A stretch of 64,000 nt of DNA from Sabellastarte sp. h YS-2021 (Eukaryota; Annelida; Polychaeta; Sabellida; Sabellidae): assembly GCA_964017235.1 (NCBI GenBank), contig OZ024938.1, positions 5,633,454 to 5,697,453 on the forward strand. The letters are read 5' to 3'. The notes under the pieces are model-generated. The model searched no databases. It saw nothing but the letters and a program-made list of their open reading frames with translations, and had not been told where the DNA came from. The first letter of the stretch is position 1. Each line of letters begins with the position of its first letter. Both the position numbers and the translations under genes were made by a program. This document shows positions 37,926 through 50,310 of this stretch, one piece after another.

Positions 37926-40432
37926 TCTAAAGACCTTAATTTCGTATATATGAGCAGAAACAGTATTTCCCATTGATTTTAAATGGGCATTTCGTCGTAC
38001 ATGTGTAGATGCCTTACCATCGAGTGCACCAATTTTGGTCGTTCCGAGGGACACCAATTTTTTTCCAACAATGGATAGAGTGGTCCAGTCTGAGTCTATA
38101 CAATATAACAGGGTAGGGTCTAAAGACCTTAATTTCGTAGATATGAGCAGAAACAGTATTTCCCATTGATTTTAAATGGGCATTTCGTCGTACATGTGTA
38201 GGTGACTTACCATCGAGTACGCCAATTTTGGTCGTTCCGAGGGACACCAATTTTTTTCCACCAATGGATAGAGTGGTCCAGTCTGAGTTTATACAATATA
38301 ACAGGGTAGGGTCTAAAGACCTTAATTCCGTAGATATAAGCTGAAACAGTATTTCCCATTGATTTTAAATGGGCATTTCGTCGTACATGTGTAGATGCCT
38401 TACCATCGAGTGCGCCAATTTTGGTCGTTCCGAGGGACACCAATTTTTTTCCACCAATGGATAGAGTGGTCCAGTATGAGTCTATACAATATAACTGGGT
38501 AGGGTCTAAAGACCTTAATTTCGTAGATATGAGCAGAAACAGTATTTCCCATTGATTTTAAATGGGCATTTTGTCGTACATGTGTAGATGCCTTACCATC
38601 GAGTGCGCCAATTTTGGTCGTTCCGAGGGACACCAATTTTTTTCCACCAATGGATAGAGTGGTCCAGTCTGAGTCTATACAATATAACAGGGTAGGGTCT
38701 AAAGACCTTAATTTCGTAGACATGAGCTGAAACAGTATTTCCCATTGATTTTAAATGGGCATTTCGTCGTACATGTGTAGATGCCTTACCATCGAGTACG
38801 CCAATTTTGGTCGTTCCGAGGGACACCAATTTTTTTCCACCAATGGATAGAGTGGTCCAGTCTGAGTTTATACAATATAACAGGGTAGGGTCTAAAGACC
38901 TTAATTCCGTAGATATAAGCTGAAACAGTATTTCCCATTGATTTTAAATGGGCATTTCGTTGTACATGTGTAGATGCCTTACCATCGAGTGCGCCAATTT
39001 TGGTCATTTCGAGGGACACCAATTTTTTCCACCAATGGATAGCGTGGTCTAGTATGAGTCTATACAGTATAACAGGGTAGGGTCTAAAGACCTTAATTTC
39101 GTAGATATGAGCAGAAACAGTATTTCCCATTGATTTTAAATGGGCATTTCGTCGTACATGTGTAGATGCCTTACCATCGAGTGCACCAATTTTGGTCGTT
39201 CCGAGGGACACCAATTTTTTTCCACCAATGGATAGAGTGGTCCAGTCTGAGTCTATACAATATAACAGGGTAGGGTCTAAAGACCTTAATTTCGTAGACA
39301 TGAGCTGAAACAGTATTTCCCATTGATTTTAAATGGGCATTTTGTCGTACATGTGTAGATGCCTTACCATCGAGTACGCCAATTTTGGTCGTTCCGAGGG
39401 ACACCAATTTTTTTCCACCAATGGATAGAGTGGTCCAGTCTGAGTTTATACAATATAACAGGGTAGGGTCTAAAGACCTTAATTCCGTAGATATAAGCTG
39501 AAACAGTATTTCCCATTGATTTTAAATGGGCATTTCGTCGTACATGTGTAGATGCCTTACCATCGAGTGCGCCAATTTTGGTCGTTCCGAGGGACACCAA
39601 TTTTTTTCCACCAATGGATAGAGTGGTCCAGTATGAGTCTATACAATATAACAGGGTAGGGTCTAAAGACCTTAATTTCGTAGATATGAGCAGATACAGT
39701 ATTTCCCATTGATTTTAAATGGGCATTTCGTCGTACATGTGTAGATGCCTTACCATCGAGTACGCCAATTTTGGTCGTTCTGAGGGACACCAATTTTTTT
39801 CCACCAATGGGTAGAGTGGTCCAGTCTGAGTCTATACAATATAACAGGGTAGGGTCTAAAGACCTTAATTTCGTAGATATGAGCTGAAACAATATTTCCC
39901 ATTGATTTTAAATGGGCATTTCGTTGTACATGTGTAGATGCCTTACCATCGAGTACGCCAATTTTGGTCATTTCGAGGGACACCAATTTTTTCCACCAAT
40001 GGATAGCGTGGTCTAGTATGAGTCTATACAATATAACAGGGTAGGGTCTAAAGACCTTAATTTCGTAGATATGAGCAGAAACAGTATTTCCCATTGATTT
40101 TAAATGGGCACTTCGTCCTACATGTGTAGATGCCTTACCATCGAGTGCACCAATTTTGGTCGTTCCGAGGAACACCAATTTTTTTCCACCAATGGATAGA
40201 GTGGTCCAGTCTGAGTCTATACAATATAACAGGGTAGGGGCTAAAGACCTTAATTTCGTAGATATGAGCTGAAACAGTATTTCCCATTGATTTTAAATGG
40301 GCATTTCGTCATACATGTGTAGATGCCTTACCATCGAGTGCGCCAATTTTGGTCGTTCCGAGGGACACCAATTTTTTTCCACCAATGGATAGAGTGGTCC
40401 AGTATGAGTCTATACAATATAACAGGGTAGGG

Positions 40433-40633
40433 TCTAAAGACCTTAATTTCGTAGATATGAGCAGAAACAGTATTTCCCATTGATTTTAAATGGGGATTTT
40501 GCCATGCATCTACCCCAGTACAGGTGCCTTACCATCGAGTACGCCAATTTTGGTCATTCCGAGGGACACCAATTTTTTTCCACCAATGGATAGAGTGGTC
40601 CAGTCTGAGTCTATACAATATAACAGGGTAGGG
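40433..40633 (+). repeat. 201-bp unit, type 2
   Basis: Block at about 40495-40524; 6775-bp partner of 33658. Confidence 0.95.
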
Positions 40634-42176
40634 TCTAAAGACCTTAATTTCGTATATATGAGCAGAAACAGTATTTCCCATTGATTTTAAATGGGCATTT
40701 CGTTGTACATGTGTAGATGCCTTACCATCGAGTGCACCAATTTTGGTCGTTCCGAGGGACACCAATTTTTTTCCAACAATGGATAGAGTGGTCCAGTCTG
40801 AGTCTATACAATATAACAGGGTAGGGTCTAAAGACCTTAATTTCGTAGATATGAGCAGAAACAGTATTTCCCATTGATTTTAAATGGGCATTTCGTCGTA
40901 CATGTGTAGGTGACTTACCATCGAGTACGCCAATTTTGGTCGTTCCGAGGGACACCAATTTTTTTCCACCAATGGATAGAGTGGTCCAGTCTGAGTTTAT
41001 ACAATATAACAGGGTAGGGTCTAAAGACCTTAATTCCGTAGATATAAGCTGAAACAGTATTTCCCATTGATTTTAAATGGGCATTTCGTCGTACATGTGT
41101 AGATGCCTTACCATCGAGTGCGCCAATTTTGGTCGTTCCGAGGGACACCAATTTTTTTACACCAATGGATAGAGTGGTCCAGTATGAGTCTATACAATAT
41201 AACTGGGTAGGGTCTAAAGACCTTAATTTCGTAGATATGAGCAGAAACAGTATTTCCCATTGATTTTAAATGGGCATTTTGTCGTACATGTGTAGATGCC
41301 TTACTATCGAGTGCGCCAATTTTGGTCGTTCCGAGGGACACCAATTTTTTTCCACCAATGGATAGAGTGGTCCAGTCTGAGTCTATACAATATAACAGGG
41401 TAGGGTCTAAAGACCTTAATTTCGTAGACATGAGCTGAAACAGTATTTCCCATTGATTTTAAATGGGCATTTCGTCGTACATGTGTAGATGCCTTACCAT
41501 CGAGTACGCCAATTTTGGTCGTTCCGAGGGACACCAATTTTTTTCCACCAATGGATAGAGTGGTCCAGTCTGAGTTTATACAATATAACAGGGTAGGGTC
41601 TAAAGACCTTAATTCCGTAGATATAAGCTGAAACAGTATTTCCCATTGATTTTAAATGGGCATTTCGTTGTACATGTGTAGATGCCTTACCATCGAGTAC
41701 GCCAATTTTGGTCATTTCGAGGGACACCAATTTTTTCCACCAATGGATAGCGTGGTCTAGTATGAGTCTATACAATATAACAGGGTAGGGTCTAAAGACC
41801 TTAATTTCGTAGATATGAGCAGAAACAGTATTTCCCATTGATTTTAAATGGGCATTTCGTCGTACATGTGTAGATGCCTTACCATCGAGTGCACCAATTT
41901 TGGTCGTTCCGAGGGACACCAATTTTTTTCCACCAATGGATAGAGTGGTCCAGTCTGAGTCTATACAATATAACAGGGTAGGGGCTAAAGACCTTAATTT
42001 CGTAGATATGAGCTGAAACAGTATTTCCCATTGATTTTAAATGGGCATTTCGTCATACATGTGTAGATGCCTTACCATCGAGTGCGCCAATTTTGGTCGT
42101 TCCGAGGGACACCAATTTTTTTCCACCAATGGATAGAGTGGTCCAGTATGAGTCTATACAATATAACAGGGTAGGG

Positions 42177-42377
42177 TCTAAAGACCTTAATTTCGTAGAT
42201 ATGAGCAGAAACAGTATTTCCCATTGATTTTAAATGGGGATTTTGCCATGCATCTACCCCAGTACAGGTGCCTTACCATCGAGTACGCCAATTTTGGTCA
42301 TTCCGAGGGACACCAATTTTTTTCCACCAATGGATAGAGTGGTCCAGTCTGAGTCTATACAATATAACAGGGTAGGG
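42177..42377 (+). repeat. 201-bp unit, type 2
   Basis: Block at about 42239-42268; 6775-bp partner of 35402. Confidence 0.95.
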
Positions 42378-44499
42378 TCTAAAGACCTTAATTTCGTATA
42401 TATGAGCAGAAACAGTATTTCCCATTGATTTTAAATGGGCATTTCGTCGTACATGTGTAGATGCCTTACCATCGAGTGCACCAATTTTGGTCGTTCCGAG
42501 GGACACCAATTTTTTTCCAACAATGGATAGAGTGGTCCAGTCTGAGTCTATACAATATAACAGGGTAGGGTCTAAAGACCTTAATTTCGTAGATATGAGC
42601 AGAAACAGTATTTCCCATTGATTTTAAATGGGCATTTCGTCGTACATGTGTAGGTGACTTACCATCGAGTACGCCAATTTTGGTCGTTCCGGGGGACACC
42701 AATTTTTTTCCACCAATGGATAGAGTGGTCCAGTATAAGTCTATACATTATAACAGGGTAGGGTCTAAAGACCTTAATTTCGTAGATATGAGCAGATACA
42801 GTATTTTCCATTGATTTTAAATGGGCATTTCGTCGTACATGTGTAGATGCCTTACCATCGAGTGCACCAATTTTGGTCGTTCCGAGGGACACCAATTTTT
42901 TTCCAACAATGGATAGAGTGGTCCAGTCTGAGTCTATACAATATAACAGGGTAGGGTCTAAAGACCTTAATTTCGTAGATATGAGCAGAAACAGTATTTC
43001 CCATTGATTTTAAATGGGCATTTCGTCGTACATGTGTAGGTGACTTACCAGTGAGTACGCCAATTTTGGTCGTTCCGAGGGACACCAATTTTTTTCCACC
43101 AATGGATAGAGTGGTCCAGTCTGAGTTTATACAATATAACAGGGTAGGGTCTAAAGACCTTAATTCCGTAGATATAAGCTGAAACAGTATTTCCCATTGA
43201 TTTTAAATGGGCATTTTGTCGTACATGTGTAGATGCCTTACCATCGAGTGCGCCAATTTTGGTCGTTCCGAGGGACACCAATTTTTTTCCACCAATGGAT
43301 AGAGTGGTCCAGTATGAGTCTATACAATATAACAGGGTAGGGTCTAAAGACCTTAATTTCGTAGACATGAGCTGAAACAGTATTTCCCATTGATTTTAAA
43401 TGGGCATTTCGTCGTACATGTGTAGATGCCTTACCATCGAGTACGCCAATTTTGGTCGTTCCGAGGGACACCAATTTTTTTCCACCAATGGATAGAGTGG
43501 TCCAGTCTGAGTTTATACAATATAACAGGGTAGGGTCTAAAGACCTTAATTCCGTAGATATAAGCTGAAACAGTATTTCCCATTGATTTTAAATGGGCAT
43601 TTCGTCGTACATGTGTAGATGCCTTACCATCGAGTGCGCCAATTTTGGTCGTTCCGAGGGACACCAATTTTTTTCCACCAATGGATAGAGTGGTCCAGTA
43701 TGAGTCTATACAATATAACAGGGTAGGGTCTAAAGACCTTAATTTCGTAGATATGAGCAGATACAGTATTTCCCATTGATTTTAAATGGGCATTTCGTCG
43801 TACATGTGTAGATGCCTTACCATCGAGTACGCCAATTTTGGTCGTTCTGAGGGACACCAATTTTTTTCCACCAATGGGTAGAGTGGTCCAGTCTGAGTCT
43901 ATACAATATAACAGGGTAGGGTCTAAAGACCTTAATTTCGTAGATATGAGCTGAAACAATATTTCCCATTGATTTTAAATGGGCATTTCGTTGTACATGT
44001 GTAGATGCCTTACCATCGAGTACGCCAATTTTGGTCATTTCGAGGGACACCAATTTTTTCCACCAATGGATAGCGTGGTCTAGTATGAGTCTATACAATA
44101 TAACAGGGTAGGGTCTAAAGACCTTAATTTCGTAGATATGAGCAGAAACAGTATTTCCCATTGATTTTAAATGGGCATTTCGTCGTACATGTGTAGATGC
44201 CTTACCATCGAGTGCACCAATTTTGGTCGTTCCGAGGGACACCAATTTTTTTCCACCAATGGATAGAGTGGTCCAGTCTGAGTCTATACAATATAACAGG
44301 GTAGGGGCTAAAGACCTTAATTTCGTAGATATGAGCTGAAACAGTATTTCCCATTGATTTTAAATGGGCATTTCGTCATACATGTGTAGATGCCTTACCA
44401 TCGAATGCGCCAATTTTGGTCGTTCCGAGGGACACCAATTTTTTTCCACCAATGGATAGAGTGGTCCAGTATGAGTCTATACAATATAACAGGGTAGGG

Positions 44500-44700
44500 T
44501 CTAAAGACCTTAATTTCGTAGATATGAGCAGAAACAGTATTTCCCATTGATTTTAAATGGGGATTTTGCCATGCATCTACCCCAGTACAGGTGCCTTACC
44601 ATCGAGTACGCCAATTTTGGTCATTCCGAGGGACACCAATTTTTTTCCACCAATGGATAGAGTGGTCCAGTCTGAGTCTATACAATATAACAGGGTAGGG
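44500..44700 (+). repeat. 201-bp unit, type 2
   Basis: Block at about 44562-44591; 6775-bp partner of 37725. Confidence 0.95.
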
Positions 44701-46050
44701 TCTAAAGACCTTAATTTCGTATATATGAGCAGAAACAGTATTTCCCATTGATTTTAAATGGGCATTTCGTCGTACATGTGTAGATGCCTTACCATCGAGT
44801 GCACCAATTTTGGTCGTTCCGAGGGACACCAATTTTTTTCCAACAATGGATAGAGTGGTCCAGTCTGAGTCTATACAATATAACAGGGTAGGGTCTAAAG
44901 ACCTTAATTTCGTAGATATGAGCAGAAACAGTATTTCCCATTGATTTTAAATGGGCATTTCGTCGTACATGTGTAGGTGACTTACCATCGAGTACGCCAA
45001 TTTTGGTCGTTCCGAGGGACACCAATTTTTTTCCACCAATGGATAGAGTGGTCCAGTCTGAGTTTATACAATATAACAGGGTAGGGTCTAAAGACCTTAA
45101 TTCCGTAGATATAAGCTGAAACAGTATTTCCCATTGATTTTAAATGGGCATTTCGTCGTACATGTGTAGATGCCTTACCATCGAGTGCGCCAATTTTGGT
45201 CGTTCCGAGGGACACCAATTTTTTTCCACCAATGGATAGAGTGGTCCAGTATGAGTCTATACAATATAACTGGGTAGGGTCTAAAGACCTTAATTTCGTA
45301 GATATGAGCAGAAACAGTATTTCCCATTGATTTTAAATGGGCATTTTGTCGTACATGTGTAGATGCCTTACCATCGAGTGCGCCAATTTTGGTCGTTCCG
45401 AGGGACACCAATTTTTTTCCACCAATGGATAGAGTGGTCCAGTCTGAGTCTATACAATATAACAGGGTAGGGTCTAAAGACCTTAATTTCGTAGACATGA
45501 GCTGAAACAGTATTTCCCATTGATTTTAAATGGGCATTTCGTCGTACATGTGTAGATGCCTTACCATCGAGTATGCCAATTTTGGTCGTTCCGAGGGACA
45601 CCAATTTTTTTCCACCAATGGATAGAGTGGTCCAGTCTGAGTTTATACAATATAACAGGGTAGGGTCTAAAGACCTTAATTCCGTAGATATAAGCTGAAA
45701 CAGTATTTCCCATTGATTTTAAATGGGCATTTCGTTGTACATGTGTAGATGCCTTACCATCGAGTACGCCAATTTTGGTCATTTCGAGGGACACCAATTT
45801 TTTCCACCAATGGATAGCGTGGTCTAGTATGAGTCTATACAGTATAACAGGGTAGGGTCTAAAGACCTTAATTTCGTAGATATGAGCAGAAACAGTATTT
45901 CCCATTGATTTTAAATGGGCATTTCGTCGTACATGTGTAGATGCCTTACCATCGAGTGCACCAATTTTGGTCGTTCCGAGGGACACCAATTTTTTTCCAC
46001 CAATGGATAGAGTGGTCCAGTCTGAGTCTATACAATATAACAGGGTAGGG

Positions 46051-46444
46051 GCTAAAGACCTTAATTTCGTAGATATGAGCTGAAACAGTATTTCCCATTG
46101 ATTTTAAATGGGCATTTCGTCATACATGTGTAGATGCCTTACCATCGAGTGCGCCAATTTTGGTCGTTCCGAGGGACACCAATTTTTTTCCACCAATGGA
46201 TAGAGTGGTCCAGTATGAGTCTATACAATATAACAGGGTAGGGTCTAAAGACCTTAATTTCGTAGATATGAGCAGAAACAGTATTTCCCATTGATTTTAA
46301 ATGGGGATTTTGCCATGCATCTACCCTAGTACAGGTGCCTTACCATCGAGTACGCCAATTTTGGTCATTCCGAGGGACACCAATTTTTTTCCACCAATGG
46401 ATAGAGTGGTCCAGTCTGAGTCTATACAATATAACAGGGTAGGG
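46051..46444 (+). repeat. Two units joining the 6775-bp and 964-bp blocks
   Basis: One 193-bp unit (ggggct, gctgaaac, cgtcata) and one 201-bp unit with the ctaccctag form, in the same order as before other 201-bp units in this half of the array. Confidence 0.85.
46244..46444 (+). repeat. 201-bp unit, type 2, ctaccctag form
   Basis: Block at about 46306-46335, reading ctaccctag instead of ctaccccag. This form appears here first and then at 48566, 55334, 59778 and 63845. Confidence 0.95.
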
Positions 46445-47408
46445 TCTAAAGACCTTAATTTCGTATATATGAGCAGAAACAGTATTTCCCATTGATTTTA
46501 AATGGGCATTTCGTCGTACATGTGTAGATGCCTTACCATCGAGTGCACCAATTTTGGTCGTTCCGAGGGACACCAATTTTTTTCCAACAATGGATAGAGT
46601 AGTCCAGTCTGAGTCTATACAATATAACAGGGTAGGGTCTAAAGACCTTAATTTCGTAGATATGAGCAGAAACAGTATTTCCCATTGATTTTAAATGGGC
46701 ATTTCGTCGTACATGTGTAGGTGACTTACCATCGAGTACGCCAATTTTGGTCGTTCCGGGGGACACCAATTTTTTTCCACCAATGGATAGAGTGGTCCAG
46801 TATAAGTCTATACATTATAACAGGGTAGGGTCTAAAGACCTTAATTTCGTAGATATGAGCAGATACAGTATTTTCCATTGATTTTAAATGGCCATTTCGT
46901 CGTACATGTGTAGATGCCTTACCATCGAGTGCACCAATTTTGGTCGTTCCGAGGGACACCAATTTTTTTCCACCAATGGATAGAGTGGTCCAGTCTGAGT
47001 CTATACGATATAACAGGGTAGGGTCTAAAGACCTTAATTTCGTAGATATGAGCAGATACAGTATTTCCCATTGATTTTAAATGGGCATTTCGTCGTACAT
47101 GTGTAGATGCCTTACCATCGAGTACGCCAATTTTGGTCGTTCTGAGGGACACCAATTTTTTTCCACCAATGGGTAGAGTGGTCCAGTCTGAGTCTATACA
47201 ATATAACAGGGTAGGGTCTAAAGACCTTAATTTCGTAGATATGAGCTGAAACAATATTTCCCATTGATTTTAAATGGGCATTTCGTTGTACATGTGTAGA
47301 TGCCTTACCATCGAGTACGCCAATTTTGGTCATTTCGAGGGACACCAATTTTTTCCACCAATGGATAGCGTGGTCTAGTATGAGTCTATACAATATAACA
47401 GGGTAGGG
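46445..47408 (+). repeat. 964-bp tandem duplication, left copy (5 units)
   Basis: Starts with the 'cgtatatatgag' unit and ends with a six-T 192-bp unit; 4 x 193 + 192 = 964. The same five-unit string recurs at 47409 and, in the 4444-bp blocks, around 53.3-55.2 and 57.7-59.6 kb. Confidence 0.9.
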
Positions 47409-48372
47409 TCTAAAGACCTTAATTTCGTATATATGAGCAGAAACAGTATTTCCCATTGATTTTAAATGGGCATTTCGTCGTACATGTGTAGATGCCTTAC
47501 CATCGAGTGCACCAATTTTGGTCGTTCCGAGGGATACCAATTTTTTTCCAACAATGGATAGAGTGGTCCAGTCTGAGTCTATACAATATAACAGGGTAGG
47601 GTCTAAAGACCTTAATTTCGTAGATATGAGCAGAAACAGTATTTCCCATTGATTTTAAATGGGCATTTCGTCGTACATGTGTAGGTGACTTACCATCGAG
47701 TACGCCAATTTTGGTCGTTCCGGGGGACACCAATTTTTTTCCACCAATGGATAGAGTGGTCCAGTATAAGTCTATACATTATAACAGGGTAGGGTCTAAA
47801 GACCTTAATTTCGTAGATATGAGCAGATAAAGTATTTTCCATTGATTTTAAATGGGCATTTCGTCGTACATGTGTAGATGCCTTACCATCGAGTGCACCA
47901 ATTTTGGTCGTTCCGAGGGACACCAATTTTTTTCCACCAATGGATAGAGTGGTCCAGTCTGAGTCTATACGATATAACAGGGTAGGGTCTAAAGACCTTA
48001 ATTTCGTAGATATGAGCAGATACAGTATTTCCCATTGATTTTAAATGGGCATTTCGTCGTACATGTGTAGATGCCTTACCATCGAGTACGCCAATTTTGG
48101 TCGTTCTGAGGGACACCAATTTTTTTCCACCAATGGGTAGAGTGGTCCAGTCTGAGTCTATACAATATAACAGGGTAGGGTCTAAAGACCTTAATTTCGT
48201 AGATATGAGCTGAAACAATATTTCCCATTGATTTTAAATGGGCATTTCGTTGTACATGTGTAGATGCCTTACCATCGAGTACGCCAATTTTGGTCATTTC
48301 GAGGGACACCAATTTTTTCCACCAATGGATATCGTGGTCTAGTATGAGTCTATACAATATAACAGGGTAGGG
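47409..48372 (+). repeat. 964-bp tandem duplication, right copy (5 units)
   Basis: Same order as the left copy. Private change 'agataaagtatt' near 47825 (for agatacag) is shared with 54594 and 59038, which shows that the later 4444-bp blocks descend from this copy rather than from the left one. Confidence 0.9.
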
Positions 48373-48766
48373 TCTAAAGACCTTAATTTCGTAGATATGA
48401 GCAGAAACAGTATTTCCCATTGATTTTAAATGGGCATTTCGTCGTACATGTGTAGATGCCTTACCATCGAGTGCACCAATTTTGGTCATTCCGAGGGACA
48501 CCAATTTTTTTCCACCAATGGATAGAGTGGTCCAGTCTGAGTCTATACAATATAACAGGGTAGGGTCTAAAGACCTTAATTTCGTAGATATGAGCAGAAA
48601 CAGTATTTCCCATTGATTTTAAATGGGGATTTTGCCATGCATCTACCCTAGTACAGGTGCCTTACCATCGAGTACGCCAATTTTGGTCATTCCGAGGGAC
48701 ACCAATTTTTTTCCACCAATGGATAGAGTGGTCCAGTCTGAGTCTATACAATATAACAGGGTAGGG
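48373..48766 (+). repeat. Two units before the 772-bp duplication
   Basis: One 193-bp unit with 'gtcattccg' and one 201-bp unit (ctaccctag form). Here the usual intervening 'ggggct' unit is absent, so the six-T to 201-bp spacing is one unit shorter than in the 31-46 kb region. Confidence 0.85.
48566..48766 (+). repeat. 201-bp unit, type 2, ctaccctag form
   Basis: Block at about 48628-48657; likely ancestor of the copies at 55334 and 59778, which share its flanks (offsets 6768 and 11,212). Confidence 0.95.
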
Positions 48767-49538
48767 TCTAAAGACCTTAATTTCGTATATATGAGCAGAA
48801 ACAGTATTTCCCATTGATTTTAAATGGGCATTTCGTCGTACATGTGTAGATGCCTTACCATCGAGTGCACCAATTTTGGTCGTTCCGAGGGACACCAATT
48901 TTTTTCCAACAATGGATAGAGTGGTCCAGTCTGAGTCTATACAATATAACAGGGTAGGGTCTAAAGACCTTAATTTCGTAGATATGAGCAGAAACAGTAT
49001 TTCCCATTGATTTTAAATGGGCATTTCGTCGTACATGTGTAGGTGACTTACCATCGAGTACGCCAATTTTGGTCGTTCCGGGGGACACCAATTTTTTTCC
49101 ACCAATGGATAGAGTGGTCCAGTATAAGTCTATACATTACAACAGGGTAGGGTCTAAAGACCTTAATTTCGTAGATATGAGCAGATACAGTATTTTCCAT
49201 TGATTTTAAATGGGCATTTCATCGTACATGTGTAGATGCCTTACCATCGAGTGCACCAATTTTGGTCGTTCCGAGGGACACCAATTTTTTTCCACCAATG
49301 GATAGAGTGGTCCAGTCTGAGTCTATACGATATAACAGGGTAGGGGCTAAAGACCTTAATTTCGTAGATATGAGCTGAAACAGTATTTCCCATTGATTTT
49401 AAATTGGCATTTCGTCGTACATGTGTAGATGCCTTACCATCGAGTGCGCCAATTTTGGTCGTTCCGAGGGACACCAATTTTTTTCCACCAATGGATAGAG
49501 TGGTCCAGTATGAGTCTATACAATATAACAGGGTAGGG
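48767..49538 (+). repeat. 772-bp tandem duplication, left copy (4 units)
   Basis: Shares the private changes 'cattacaac' (49134) and 'catttcatcgtac' (49216) with the right copy; 4 x 193 = 772. Confidence 0.9.
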
Positions 49539-50310
49539 TCTAAAGACCTTAATTTCGTATATATGAGCAGAAACAGTATTTCCCATTGATTTTAAATGGG
49601 CATTTCGTCGTACATGTGTAGATGCCTTACCATCGAGTGCACCAATTTTGGTCGTTCCGAGGGACACCAATTTTTTTCCAACAATGGATAGAGTGGTCCA
49701 GTCTGAGTCTATACAATATAACAGGGTAGGGTCTAAAGACCTTAATTTCGTAGATATGAGCAGAAACAGTATTTCCCATTGATTTTAAATGGGCATTTCG
49801 TCGTACATGTGTAGGTGACTTACCATCGAGTACGCCAATTTTGGTCGTTCCGGGGGACACCAATTTTTTTCCACCAATGGATAGAGTGGTCCAGTATAAG
49901 TCTATACATTACAACAGGGTAGGGTCTAAAGACCTTAATTTCGTAGATATGAGCAGATACAGTATTTTCCATTGATTTTAAATGGGCATTTCATCGTACA
50001 TGTGTAGATGCCTTACCATCGAGTGCACCAATTTTGGTCGTTCCGAGGGACACCAATTTTTTTCCACCAATGGATAGAGTGGTCCAGTCTGAGTCTATAC
50101 GATATAACAGGGTAGGGGCTAAAGACCTTAATTTCGTAGATATGAGCTGAAACAGTATTTCCCATTGATTTTAAATTGGCATTTCGTCGTACATGTGTAG
50201 ATGCCTTACCATCGAGTGCGCCAATTTTGGTCGTTCCGAGGGACACCAATTTTTTTCCACCAATGGATAGAGTGGTCCAGTATGAGTCTATACAATATAA
50301 CAGGGTAGGG
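49539..50310 (+). repeat. 772-bp tandem duplication, right copy (4 units)
   Basis: 'cattacaac' (49906) and 'catttcatcgtac' (49988) lie 772 bp after their partners. At 50311 the copies diverge: 'ttcatagat' follows here in place of 'cgtatatat'. Confidence 0.9.

Larger units (their letters stand above)
32501..39275 (+). repeat. 6775-bp tandem duplication, left copy (35 units)
   Basis: Contains three 201-bp units and four 192-bp units, which accounts exactly for 6775 bp. Private markers shared with the right copy include 'gggcacttcg' (33331 and 40106), 'ccagtgagtacg' (36274 and 43049) and 'tacagtataac' (39064 and 45839). Inside it, 33.2-34.1 and 34.9-35.9 kb are related at offset 1744 (9 units), and spacings of 1744 and 2323 bp between 201-bp units alternate. 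Confidence 0.93.
39276..46050 (+). repeat. 6775-bp tandem duplication, right copy (35 units)
   Basis: Follows the left copy directly. Features of the left copy recur at +6775 throughout. Differences I noticed are single bases, for example 'cgtcctac' at 40116 against 'cgtcgtac', and the absence here of the 'gatcag', 'caggttagg' and 'gttgtaaatg' private changes seen around 32.3-33.2 kb. Confidence 0.93.
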
